NCBI RefSeq assembly: GCF_030137545.1
Contig: NZ_JARUVL010000001.1
Coordinates: forward strand, 186,001-250,000
Direction of reading: 5' to 3'
Length of the DNA: 64,000 nucleotides
Origin: Virgibacillus sp. LDC-1
GTDB lineage: Bacteria > Bacillota > Bacilli > Bacillales > Amphibacillaceae
Both the position numbers and the translations under genes were made by a program. Each line of letters starts with the position of its first letter. Position 1 is the first letter of the stretch. Of this stretch, positions 51,794 to 60,568 are shown piece after piece. The notes under the pieces are model-generated. The model did not search any database. It was not told the DNA's origin and worked only from the letters and a program-made list of their open reading frames with translations.

Positions 51794-51955
51794 AACTAAA
51801 GAGAAGTCATTAATTTGTCATAAGTTCCAAGTGCTAGAAAGATAGGAAAATGGAAATGAGAGTTCCATGTGTTGGGAAAATCGATATCGCGTTATGTTTA
51901 GGCATTGATGTAAATATAATGGAAATGGAATAGAAGAAAGGGGAGAAGGATTACA

Positions 51956-53569
51956 ATGAAACGTGTCCAATTTATATTTTTTACAAGCTTGCTGATGGTT
52001 CTTTTGTTCGGTATTACTAATTATTCAGTGAAAGCAGACGCAGTGACTGATGTTGCTAAGCATGCTCCAGCTTTACCTTTTCTTGTTGATAGTAATGAAG
52101 AAGAAACGATTACTGGAAAGGTGGGAAATGGCAATGCAGAAACGCCTGGAGAATGGTATAAGGGCGATGTTCCACCAAATCTTATTCCAAATGCTCCTGT
52201 CTTATTATTTGTTCCTGGGCTAAATAATGTGGCACAAATATTTTGGGAAAATAATGATATGTTCCAAACGGCATTTGATGCAGGATATCAGACGGCATTT
52301 ATCCAATTATACGATGCTGGTGGTGCATCAGCAGATATGTGGGATAATGGAGCCTTACTTGCAGAAAAGATCGTAGAAATTTCCAATCATTTTGGTGGGA
52401 AGCCAATCACAATCGTTGCATACAGTAAGGGAGGCGTGGATACACAAACGGCGTTGACATACTATGGTGCATGGCAATATGTCCAGAATGTTATTACATT
52501 ATCTAGTCCTCATCATGGCTCACAACTAGCTGATTTGGCCTATAGTTCGTGGTCGAGCTGGCTAGCAGATTTAATTGGTGCAAAGGGAGATGGTACGTAT
52601 GCGATGCAAACGGGGAACATGGCCAATTTTCGATCGGTTATCGATCAAGAACCGAAAGCATATTATAACGACTATTATACGTTAGGAGGAACAAGCTGGG
52701 GTTCGGTGTTTTCATCAACCTGGTATGGTGGTGTTTATTTATCGCAATATGGCTCAAATGATGGGGTTGTGACAACGGCGAGTAGCAGATTACCTGGTGG
52801 AGAGCAATTAGCAATTGGAGAATGGACACATTCGACGATTCGAACAGGACTAACGTTCCCTGTATTTGAAGGAGCTCTAATCGATCCCCAGCCAAATGCT
52901 GTTTATAAAAAGCGGGAAGCAAAGGACGATAGTAATGCACGACCTTTAAGCAATCAATGGATACGAGGGGGAAAACTTACAGAAGGTATAGATGAACGCA
53001 TTACGATGGCGGTGGAGGATAATGTAAACAATGTAACGATGCGGGTGTTAAGTGCTACACCGATTTCATCAGTTACATTGCTTTCGCCTAATGGTAAGGT
53101 CGTGGAGCCAGCTCTTAAGCATTCTATTTTAGAGGAAGGTGTGTATCAGGGTGCTTATCAATATACGATTTCGATCGACGAACCAAAAAGCGGAGAATGG
53201 GAGCTAACGCTTTCTTCAGAGGACAAAAATGGCTATTTGCTCGTTGCGAACTTTCATTCCGCACAAAAACTAGTTGAAAGTGAAAGCACAAAAAATAAGA
53301 TAACAAATAGTAATACATGGAACTATTGGCTACATGCAAACAATGTTGTGCTAGAAGAAAAATCGTTACAGGCTACTTACCGAATTACGAAGTCGGGGCA
53401 ACCGGATACGATGCAAACCTTTACGAAAAAGGGAACAACAGATTTATCGAAGGAGCTACCAGTTAAAGATAAAGGGTCCGTATATAATATTACGATTGAT
53501 GTAGAGGGAAAAACAAAGCAAGGAAAGCCATTTAATCGAACGATTATTGATTCGATTTATGTGGAGTAA
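51956..53569 (+). CDS. Secreted lipase-like alpha/beta hydrolase
   Basis: A 537-residue exported protein: signal peptide 1-27 (MKRVQFIFFTSLLMVLLFG, cleavage near VKA-DA). Hydrolase domain about 75-310 with VPGLNN oxyanion segment and nucleophile Ser157 in AYSKGG (A-x-S-x-G variant), plus THSTIRTG containing a candidate catalytic His. C-terminal beta-sandwich-like region (about 330-537, VTLLSPNGKVV, SGEWELTLSS). Ester/lipid substrate likely; no anchor or sorting motif seen, so it is released or wall-associated. Confidence 0.8.
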   Translation: MKRVQFIFFTSLLMVLLFGITNYSVKADAVTDVAKHAPALPFLVDSNEEETITGKVGNGNAETPGEWYKGDVPPNLIPNAPVLLFVPGLNNVAQIFWENNDMFQTAFDAGYQTAFIQLYDAGGASADMWDNGALLAEKIVEISNHFGGKPITIVAYSKGGVDTQTALTYYGAWQYVQNVITLSSPHHGSQLADLAYSSWSSWLADLIGAKGDGTYAMQTGNMANFRSVIDQEPKAYYNDYYTLGGTSWGSVFSSTWYGGVYLSQYGSNDGVVTTASSRLPGGEQLAIGEWTHSTIRTGLTFPVFEGALIDPQPNAVYKKREAKDDSNARPLSNQWIRGGKLTEGIDERITMAVEDNVNNVTMRVLSATPISSVTLLSPNGKVVEPALKHSILEEGVYQGAYQYTISIDEPKSGEWELTLSSEDKNGYLLVANFHSAQKLVESESTKNKITNSNTWNYWLHANNVVLEEKSLQATYRITKSGQPDTMQTFTKKGTTDLSKELPVKDKGSVYNITIDVEGKTKQGKPFNRTIIDSIYVE

Positions 53570-53721
53570 TTACTATAAGATTGTTTTATCGGACACCGAT
53601 AACCTTGAATAAAAATACTGATAATTCTTGAAAATAGGACTACATTCTCTTTTCCTGCTTGTCTTATTCGCTTACACTTGTATCAAATACGCTTGTAAAA
53701 AGCGGTGGGGAGGAGATTCGT

Positions 53722-54582
53722 GTGACGCAAAAAATAGCAGTTGCTATTATTCATGGTGCTGGAACTCCTGACGAAAACTTTGCAGAAGCTTTGATTGAAC
53801 GGGTAAAAAAGGAATTTGCTGTTAAACTATCAATCCCGAATGCTGAAGATGAGCTTGAATTTCAACCCATTTTTTGGTCCGCCATTTTTGAATCGGAGCA
53901 AAAAAAAATGTGGGAGCAGCTTCAAGAAAGTGCGCAGCTTGATTTTCCATATCTTCGACGCTTTGTTCTTGAGTTTTTAGCAGATGCAGTAGCTTATCAG
54001 CCTACCTTACTTGGGGATCAAAATTATCATCATGTTCATTCCCTTGTTGCTTCATCTCTACAGCATTTGCGTAAAAGGGCAGGAAGTCTTGCTCCGCTTT
54101 GTATTATTAGCCATAGTCTCGGAACCGTTGTCGCAAGTAATTACTTTTTTGATCTCCAATTTAGACGCGAGCAAATTGGGGATAAAACAAGGCAATGTAT
54201 GGGGGAAACGCCAATGGAGCAATGTGAAACATTGACGTTATTCTATACAATGGGAAGTCCACTTGCCTTGTGGTCATTGCGCTACCTTGATTTTGGTTCA
54301 CCTATCCATGTTCCATCCCCGTTAATTTCTGACCATTATCCGAATGTGGAAGGAGAGTGGGTGAATTTTTATGATAAGGATGATATCCTAGCCTACCCAC
54401 TGAAAGGTGTGAACGAAGCGTATCAATCAGCAGTGACAGATGATGTTGCTGTAAATGCAGGTGGCTGCATTACGAGCTGGAATCCGCTATCACATGGTCA
54501 ATATGAAAAGGATGATGTCGTAGTTGGTCGCATTACAGATGGACTCGTACAAATATGGAAAGCGATAAATATGGCAGGATAG
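53722..54582 (+). CDS. Cytoplasmic alpha/beta hydrolase-like protein
   Basis: A 286-residue alpha/beta hydrolase-fold protein: VAIIHGAGTPDE (oxyanion), Ser in ISHSLGTVVAS (nucleophile elbow S-H-S-L-G), MGSPLALWSL, and a candidate catalytic His in LSHGQYEKD near the C terminus. GTG 53722 follows GGGGAGGAG; a frame to 53659 adds 21 codons without support. No signal peptide. Esterase or thioesterase-like; substrate unknown. Confidence 0.72.
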   Translation: MTQKIAVAIIHGAGTPDENFAEALIERVKKEFAVKLSIPNAEDELEFQPIFWSAIFESEQKKMWEQLQESAQLDFPYLRRFVLEFLADAVAYQPTLLGDQNYHHVHSLVASSLQHLRKRAGSLAPLCIISHSLGTVVASNYFFDLQFRREQIGDKTRQCMGETPMEQCETLTLFYTMGSPLALWSLRYLDFGSPIHVPSPLISDHYPNVEGEWVNFYDKDDILAYPLKGVNEAYQSAVTDDVAVNAGGCITSWNPLSHGQYEKDDVVVGRITDGLVQIWKAINMAG

Positions 54583-54642
54583 GGATTAAAGTATTAGGAA
54601 GTTTGTATATGTTAGCGAATATAAAATGATTTCTCAAATTAT

Positions 54643-54697
54643 AACCTAGTAAAGGGCATGTGTTGAAGCTGCGCTTTTCTAGGTTTTCTTTATTTTC
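54643..54697 (+). terminator. Terminator of the hydrolase gene
   Basis: Arms AACCTAG (54643-54649) / CTAGGTT (54679-54685) with inner AAAG/CTTT, followed by TTCTTTATTTT. Confidence 0.65.
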
Positions 54698-54838
54698 ATA
54701 TTCTACGCTTGTTTGAATACAACTTTAATATGGGATCCCAAAAATCACGTTTGGCAAATGCGTTATAGGGAAAGCGACTAGTAATTAGTAAAATTGGTGG
54801 ATCCTAAATGGGAACAAAAAGAAGAGGAGGTAGCTTTG

Positions 54839-54949
54839 GTGACACATACACTCGATGCTTGGACATTTTTTTTGTTTGTCGTTCCAATGCCTTTGCTCGT
54901 TATCTGGGCACTGGTGACATTTTTTACAGAACGGGGGAATGATACGTGA
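54839..54949 (+). CDS. Small symporter accessory membrane peptide
   Basis: A 36-residue single-helix peptide starting at GTG 54839, 8 bases after AGGAGG. Sequence core is LDAWTFFLFVVPMPLLVIWAL, with a charged C terminus. Its stop overlaps the start of the PutP-like symporter gene (GTGA, 54946-54949), showing translational coupling. Small proteins of this kind are known upstream of several sodium:solute symporters, presumably as small subunits. Confidence 0.75.
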   Translation: MTHTLDAWTFFLFVVPMPLLVIWALVTFFTERGNDT

Positions 54950-56442
54950 ATGCAACGCTCATTACGTTTGTTGTTTATCTTGTTGTTATGATTTTTATTG
55001 GCTTTTTCACCTATCGAATGACAGCTACATTGTCAGATTATGTGCTTGGGGGTAGGAGACTAAACAGCTGGACAACTGCATTTTCAGCATCAGCAAGTGA
55101 CTTTAGTGGCTGGTTACTTATTGGACTGCCAGGAGCTGCGTATGCTGCTGGGCTAGGAACCTGGAGTTTATGGATAGCATTAGGGCTTGCTGTTGGAGCG
55201 ATGATTAATTGGCAATATGTGGCGAAACGGCTGCGCATTTATACTGCATATACAAAGGATTCAATTACCCTACCTGAGTTTTTTGAAAATCGTTTTCGCG
55301 ATGAATCTCATTTGCTTCGTGTTATTTCCGCACTATTTATTTTGGTATTTTTTCTATTTTATACGGCATCAGGATTAGTAGCAGGAGCGAAGCTGTTTCA
55401 GGGGACATTCGAAATTGATTATCATACTTCCCTCCTTGTAGGTACTGCTATTATTGTCGCATACACGTTTTTAGGCGGCTTTCTTGCCGTAAGCTATACT
55501 GACCTTATTCAAGGAGTATTGATGTCGATTGCATTAGCGTTTACAGCAATATACGGCATCATAAAAATCGGTGGTTTCGGTGAATTGTTTCACCAGCTTG
55601 GCTCCATTAACACGAGTTTAATCGACGCATTTTCTGGAACATCATACAATGCTACTAATGGAGTTTTATGGGAAGCAGCAGGCCCAATCGGAGCTGTTGG
55701 CATTATTTCCGCACTTGCTTGGGGATTAGGATATTTTGGTCAACCGCACATTTTAGCTCGCTTTATGGCAATTCGTTCGCATCAGGACATTCGCAAGGCA
55801 AGGTTAATAAGTGTCAGTATGGGGTTAGTTGTTCCACTTTATGGTGCGCTCATCGTTGGCATGCTCGGGATTGTTACCTTTGACGAACCGCTAGCAGATT
55901 CGGAGCAAGTCTTTATTCAGCTCGTACAAGTCGTTTATGATCCGTGGATTGCTGGGATTCTCCTTGCCGCAGTATTAGCTGCGATTATGAGTACCGTTGA
56001 TTCACAGCTACTCGTGTCATCCAGTGCGCTTTCTGAAGATTTTTATCGTCGATATTTAAGAAAGCATGCGAGCGAAAAAGAGCTTGTATGGATAGGAAGA
56101 TTTTCTGTGCTTATCATTGCCTTAATTGCTTTAACCCTTGCGTGGAATGAATCAAGCTCAGTTTTAAAATTAGTCTCTTATGCATGGGCAGGTTTTGGTG
56201 CTACCTTTGGACCAGCAATCTTATTTTCCTTGTTTTGGAGAAAGACAACCAGAAATGGGGTTTTAGCAGGAATTATTGTTGGAGGAATTACAATCTTCAC
56301 ATGGCCACTAACTGGATCAGCGCTGTATGAAATGGTTCCAGGATTTCTATTATCTAGTGTCGCAATAGTAATATTTAGTTTACTAGGAGCAGGACCAACA
56401 AAGGAAATGCTTGCAGAGTATGATAAGGTAGCTGCCAAATAA
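54946..56442 (+). CDS. Sodium:solute symporter (PutP-like)
   Basis: A 498-residue, 13-helix SSS-family symporter: DYVLGGRRLNSWTTAFSASASDFSGWLLIGLPGAAYAAG, FLGGFLAVSYTDLIQG, GYFGQPHILARFMAIRS, and the late sodium-site STVDSQLLVSSSALSEDFYRR. All resemble PutP (sodium/proline). The operon context with a ureohydrolase opens the possibility of a guanidino or other nitrogenous substrate. Confidence 0.88.
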   Translation: MNATLITFVVYLVVMIFIGFFTYRMTATLSDYVLGGRRLNSWTTAFSASASDFSGWLLIGLPGAAYAAGLGTWSLWIALGLAVGAMINWQYVAKRLRIYTAYTKDSITLPEFFENRFRDESHLLRVISALFILVFFLFYTASGLVAGAKLFQGTFEIDYHTSLLVGTAIIVAYTFLGGFLAVSYTDLIQGVLMSIALAFTAIYGIIKIGGFGELFHQLGSINTSLIDAFSGTSYNATNGVLWEAAGPIGAVGIISALAWGLGYFGQPHILARFMAIRSHQDIRKARLISVSMGLVVPLYGALIVGMLGIVTFDEPLADSEQVFIQLVQVVYDPWIAGILLAAVLAAIMSTVDSQLLVSSSALSEDFYRRYLRKHASEKELVWIGRFSVLIIALIALTLAWNESSSVLKLVSYAWAGFGATFGPAILFSLFWRKTTRNGVLAGIIVGGITIFTWPLTGSALYEMVPGFLLSSVAIVIFSLLGAGPTKEMLAEYDKVAAK

Positions 56443-56506
56443 TTCAACTCTAGAAGCAAGAGAAGATAAAAAAGTGTCTAATCATAGCATATAAGGAGAG
56501 AGGATT

Positions 56507-57487
56507 ATGGGTGAAAAACTATATGGAAATACACCTTGTTTTTTAGGAGGAAAAAAAACAACATTAGATGAAGCAGCACGGCAGAACTTTGACGTTCTCG
56601 TATATGGTGTCCCGTGGGAGGGGGCGGTGACCTGGGGAGATTATACAGGTTGTGAATTAGGCCCAAAGGTCATTCGGCTAAATTCTGCAAGATACTCAGG
56701 ATATCTTCCAGAGCTTGACCATATTGATGTACTCGAGCATTATACGATTGGTGATTTAGGTGATGTGGACGTTGTTCCAGCAGATACATTAGAGACGGTG
56801 CGACGGATAGAAGGCTTTGCGACAAACGTCTGGAATACAGGGGCATTTCCAGTAGCGTTTGGCGGTGATCATGGTATAACCTTCCCAATTGTCAAGGCGA
56901 TGGCCGAACAAGTAGATGGAGAAATTGGTGTGATCCACCTTGATGCACATTATGATAACCACCCTCATTTTGAAGGAGACCAATATGCGCGAAGTACACC
57001 TTTTCATAACATTTATACGTGTGAAGGGATTCGAAATGAAAGCATCGTTCATATGGGTATTCACGGTCCGAGGAATGAGCCACAAACAGGTAAGTATGCA
57101 AAAGAGGTTGGAGCAACAACAATTACCTCAAGGGAAATACGTTTTGCTTCCAGCTTGAAGGAAATCGCAGAAGAAGCCTATCAAATTGCAAGTAAAGGAA
57201 CGAAGGCAGTTTACTTAACGATATGTAGTGATGTGCTTGACTTTGCTTTTAATCCTGGTGGTCCAGTTGATGGAAATGGGTTAACGTCATTCGAACTGCT
57301 TGAATTAGTATATGCATTTGCTGAATTTGGTATTTGCGGGATGGACTATGTAGAAGTATATCCACAGCAGGATGCAAATGATCATTCCTCTCATTTTGTC
57401 ACAAATGCGGTTTTGTATGCTCTTGCCGGTACAATCCGCCACCAACAGCAACGTAAACGAATGGCAAGTGATCAAGTTAAGCAATGA
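56507..57487 (+). CDS. Ureohydrolase (agmatinase/arginase-fold) with an altered metal ligand
   Basis: A 326-residue ureohydrolase. Metal motifs: FGGDHGI (His), HLDAHYDNH (Asp-His-Asp), and TICSDVLDFAF, where family members have the SxDxDxxDP motif. The first, bridging Asp is Cys here and the terminal Pro is Phe. Glu in GMDYVEVYPQQD is kept. Such enzymes hydrolyse guanidino compounds to urea plus amine. Next to a PutP-like symporter and its small subunit. The specific substrate is unknown and the Cys could change metal choice or activity. Confidence 0.82.
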   Translation: MGEKLYGNTPCFLGGKKTTLDEAARQNFDVLVYGVPWEGAVTWGDYTGCELGPKVIRLNSARYSGYLPELDHIDVLEHYTIGDLGDVDVVPADTLETVRRIEGFATNVWNTGAFPVAFGGDHGITFPIVKAMAEQVDGEIGVIHLDAHYDNHPHFEGDQYARSTPFHNIYTCEGIRNESIVHMGIHGPRNEPQTGKYAKEVGATTITSREIRFASSLKEIAEEAYQIASKGTKAVYLTICSDVLDFAFNPGGPVDGNGLTSFELLELVYAFAEFGICGMDYVEVYPQQDANDHSSHFVTNAVLYALAGTIRHQQQRKRMASDQVKQ

Positions 57488-57510
57488 GAAAACGCACGGA
57501 GACTTGAAAA

Positions 57511-57563
57511 AAATAGACGGATAACGTAGTATTCAAAAGGAATCTTACGTTATTCGTCTATTT
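57511..57563. terminator. Strong bidirectional terminator after the ureohydrolase gene
   Basis: 18-base arms AAATAGACGGATAACGTA (57511-57528) / TACGTTATTCGTCTATTT (57546-57563) with one wobble; T/A runs on both sides. Confidence 0.85.
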
Positions 57564-57607
57564 GTGTAGATGGATCTTCGCGGTTAAATATAAAGGACAG
57601 TGGTATC

Positions 57608-58201
57608 GTGAAACGAAATAATAAGCAACAGTATAATCTGGATCAAAAGAATTTGTTTTTGGCGTTTTTTCGAGCAAGCATGCTCGGTTATGGTGGAGGG
57701 CTTTCTGCCATCCCGCTAATGAAAAAGGAAGTCGTGGATACATATAAGTGGATGGATGATGAAGAGTTTTCCGATATTTTGGCATTGTCAAATACATTGC
57801 CAGGTCCAATAAATACGAAAATGTCTGGTTACATCGGCTTTAGACTTTGTGGGTTTTTGGGACTTGTTAACGCCGTAATTGCAACGGTTCTTCCAACAGC
57901 AATTCTCATGATTTTATTGTTAACGGTTTTAAATGCATACAAGGACTCTCCATTGGTCCAAGGAATGGCAAACGGAGTTCTTCCTGTAGCAGGTGTGATG
58001 ATTGGCGTGTTGGCATGGGATTTCTTTCAAAAATCACGAGCTGGCATGGGATGGCTACCAACAATTATTTATACGATAATTAGTCTTTTTGTTATGGAGC
58101 TGTTAGGAATTCATCCTGCGCTTTTAATTGCTGGATTAATTGGGATTGCTTTATTTTCTAACGCAGACTTCCGGAAAGAGCGGCAGGTGAAGGATAAATG
58201 A
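57608..58201 (+). CDS. Chromate transporter half-protein (CHR family, N-type)
   Basis: A 197-residue short-chain CHR protein, about six helices: GYGGGLSAIPLMKKEVVD and LSNTLPGPINTKMSGYIGFRLCG are the family signature. Overlaps the second half-protein by 4 bases; the pair works as a heterodimeric CHR transporter, as in B. subtilis YwrA/YwrB. Chromate efflux is the name-giving function, natural anion uncertain. GTG start 57608. Confidence 0.88.
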   Translation: MKRNNKQQYNLDQKNLFLAFFRASMLGYGGGLSAIPLMKKEVVDTYKWMDDEEFSDILALSNTLPGPINTKMSGYIGFRLCGFLGLVNAVIATVLPTAILMILLLTVLNAYKDSPLVQGMANGVLPVAGVMIGVLAWDFFQKSRAGMGWLPTIIYTIISLFVMELLGIHPALLIAGLIGIALFSNADFRKERQVKDK

Positions 58202-58728
58202 TCTATTGGGATATATTTTTAGCGAATTTTGTAGCAAATTTACTCGGCTACGGCGGTGGTCCGGCAACTATTCCATTGCTAGAGTATGAGGTGGTTGATC
58301 GGTATGGCTGGTTTTCAACACAGGAGTTTAGTGAAATGGTCGCGCTTGGGAATGGACTACCAGGTCCAATTGCAACAAAGCTGGCAGCATATATTGGCTA
58401 TGATCAAGGTGGGATACTTGGCGCATTTATTGGTGTTTTTGCATCAGTGGCACCTTCGCTTTTATTAATGATTGCCTTACTTGGGGTTTTAATGAAATAT
58501 AAGCAGTCACCAAGGGTAAAGCGATTGACAAAGATTGTCCGACCAACGATTGCCGTGTTACTTGGTGTGATGACATATGACTTTTTCTTTCATTCGTATG
58601 AAAATGCCGGGCTTGGCCATACGATTATTCTTGGTGTTGGAGCGTTTTTATGCCTAGAGAGATGGCGGATAAGCCCGGTGTATGTTGTTGCAGGGGCATT
58701 AGTATATGGTGCAATCTTTCTTGCGTAA
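58198..58728 (+). CDS. Chromate transporter half-protein (CHR family, C-type)
   Basis: A 176-residue second CHR half: GYGGGPATIPLLEYEVVD and LGNGLPGPIATKLAAYIGY repeat the signature of the first. Start ATG overlaps the previous TGA (ATGA). Together they cover one complete pseudo-symmetric transporter. Confidence 0.88.
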   Translation: MIYWDIFLANFVANLLGYGGGPATIPLLEYEVVDRYGWFSTQEFSEMVALGNGLPGPIATKLAAYIGYDQGGILGAFIGVFASVAPSLLLMIALLGVLMKYKQSPRVKRLTKIVRPTIAVLLGVMTYDFFFHSYENAGLGHTIILGVGAFLCLERWRISPVYVVAGALVYGAIFLA

Positions 58729-58770
58729 TAAGGAGAATTTGAATGTGTTTTTGAAGGGAGTTAGGAATCG

Positions 58771-58832
58771 TCTAAATAGAAAAGCGCCCAATAATAGAAG
58801 GAGGGTTTATTTCTCCATCGCTTTTTGGGCGC
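58771..58832 (-). terminator. Terminator of the cyd operon
   Basis: Arms GCGCCCAA (58784-58791) / TTGGGCGC (58825-58832), inner GGAG/CTCC; minus-strand T-rich tail TTTTCTATTT. Confidence 0.85.
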
Positions 58833-58852
58833 ATTTTATATTAGGTGATTCG

Positions 58853-60568
58853 TTAATTAAGTTGATCCATAAAGTATAATTCTTTGTAGTAGGCGTTTTC
58901 TTTAATTAACTTATCATGACTTCCGTGAATGGAAATGGCTCCATCCTTTATAAAAATGATCTCATCCATATTCTTTGCTCCTGCAAGATGATGTGTTACC
59001 CAAACAATCGTTTTATCGGAAGCAGCATGTAGAATTGTTTGAATTAATTCAGTTTCTGTAATAGGGTCTAAGCCAATCGTTGCTTCATCAACAAGAAGAA
59101 TAGGCGTGTTTTGTAATAGCACACGTGCAAATGCAATTCGTTGCCTTTCTCCACCTGAAAAGCGACTGCCCATTTCCAGCATTGGTGTGTCTAGGCCTTT
59201 CGGAAGAGAATGGATAAGCTGAGAAAGCTGTGCTTGTTCAATCGCCTTCCATACATCTGCTTCACTTGCTTCTGGTCTACCTATCCGAATGTTGTTACCA
59301 ATAGTTGTATCGAACAGATGTGGCTTCTGATTTAAAACCCCGATTTGGTGGGAAAGAAGTCCACTATGAACAGTTTGCTCGCCAATTGTAATGCTTCCAC
59401 TATCGGGTTTAATGGCACCAGCAAGAAGCTTTACTAATGTTGATTTTCCAGCACCACTTTTTCCTAATACCGCGATCTTTTTTCCAACAGGGATGGTTAA
59501 TGATAGATCACAAAGGATTGGAGTAGAGGTACCAGGATAATGGTAGGTAACATTATTTAGTTTTAAACTTGGTTCTTCTATGAAAGCAAGAGGCTCGTCA
59601 TTTGAATTAACCTGCAGTTCAGCGTTCTCTTCCATTTTTTTGATTCTCGATATGGAATCCCGATAAGATGGTATATGAGATACTGCGTCCGCTAGGGGTA
59701 CAAATGCATCTGTTACAGAAAATAGCATTAATGTAAAAGCTGCAATGAGTGTTGGTTCAAATACACCTTGCCCTGTTTGGACGGTAGCCCAAATCATCAC
59801 TAAAATAATCGATGTTCCGACGACGAGTTGACTGATAATATCTTGAAGATGCTTCCAGCTTTTTATTTTACGTTCAGTTTGTACAAGCTGTTCATCTTGT
59901 GCATGATAGCTTTGTAAGAACGTGTCTGTTCTCCCACTTGCTCTCCAGTCCGTAATGCCATAAATGGCATCTGTTAGCTGCTGGTATAATTGGTTTCGTC
60001 TTTTCTTAATCGTAATATGATGTGTTCGATTCACATGATAGGATACGATTGGAATGAGAAAAATGATCACCCCAAGGAGAAGTAGCATCATTACTGCAAA
60101 GGAAATATCAAATATACCAAAGATACTAATTACAACGGCATAAAGCACGACACCAAGACCTGCTGGTAGTATCGTACGGATATAAAGATCTTGTAGATGT
60201 TCAATATCATCGGATAGAACACCTAATAAATCTCCTGTTTGATATCGAGACCGAAAAAATAATGCTTGCGGCTCTACTAAGCGATAGAGACGGATTCGCA
60301 TGCTTGCTAATATTCGTAATACGATGTCATGACTTACAAGTCTTTCTAGATAAGGAAATACTGCTTTCCCAATACTAAATGCACGTACTGCAACAATTGG
60401 AACGTAAACCATCATCACATTTTCTGGTCGAAGTGCGGATTTTGAAATTAAGTAGCCAGATACAAATAACAGCATTGCACCAGAACCAACACCAAGTAAG
60501 CCGATGAGTAAGGTTAATGCAATTCTACTTTTATGTTGGCGAATGTATGGCATTATCCATTCTTTCAT
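58853..60568 (-). CDS. cydC: ABC exporter subunit CydC
   Basis: A 571-residue fused membrane/ATPase half-exporter. Six-helix N-terminal domain (about 1-310; GVGSGAMLLFVSGYLISKSALRPENV is typical of CydC). ATPase: Walker A GKSGAGKSTL, Q-loop NQKPHLF, signature FSGGERQRIAFARVLL, Walker B ILLVDEA, His in VTHHLAG. With CydD it exports cysteine/glutathione needed for cytochrome bd assembly. Its ATG overlaps the cydD stop (4 bases). In B. subtilis naming this second gene would be cydD. Confidence 0.9.
   Translation of the reverse strand: MKEWIMPYIRQHKSRIALTLLIGLLGVGSGAMLLFVSGYLISKSALRPENVMMVYVPIVAVRAFSIGKAVFPYLERLVSHDIVLRILASMRIRLYRLVEPQALFFRSRYQTGDLLGVLSDDIEHLQDLYIRTILPAGLGVVLYAVVISIFGIFDISFAVMMLLLLGVIIFLIPIVSYHVNRTHHITIKKRRNQLYQQLTDAIYGITDWRASGRTDTFLQSYHAQDEQLVQTERKIKSWKHLQDIISQLVVGTSIILVMIWATVQTGQGVFEPTLIAAFTLMLFSVTDAFVPLADAVSHIPSYRDSISRIKKMEENAELQVNSNDEPLAFIEEPSLKLNNVTYHYPGTSTPILCDLSLTIPVGKKIAVLGKSGAGKSTLVKLLAGAIKPDSGSITIGEQTVHSGLLSHQIGVLNQKPHLFDTTIGNNIRIGRPEASEADVWKAIEQAQLSQLIHSLPKGLDTPMLEMGSRFSGGERQRIAFARVLLQNTPILLVDEATIGLDPITETELIQTILHAASDKTIVWVTHHLAGAKNMDEIIFIKDGAISIHGSHDKLIKENAYYKELYFMDQLN

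Noticed and set aside
53586-53602. Small palindrome TTATCGG-aca-CCGATAA after the lipase gene
   Set aside because: Three-base loop and no T run, so not a convincing terminator; too little to call an operator.
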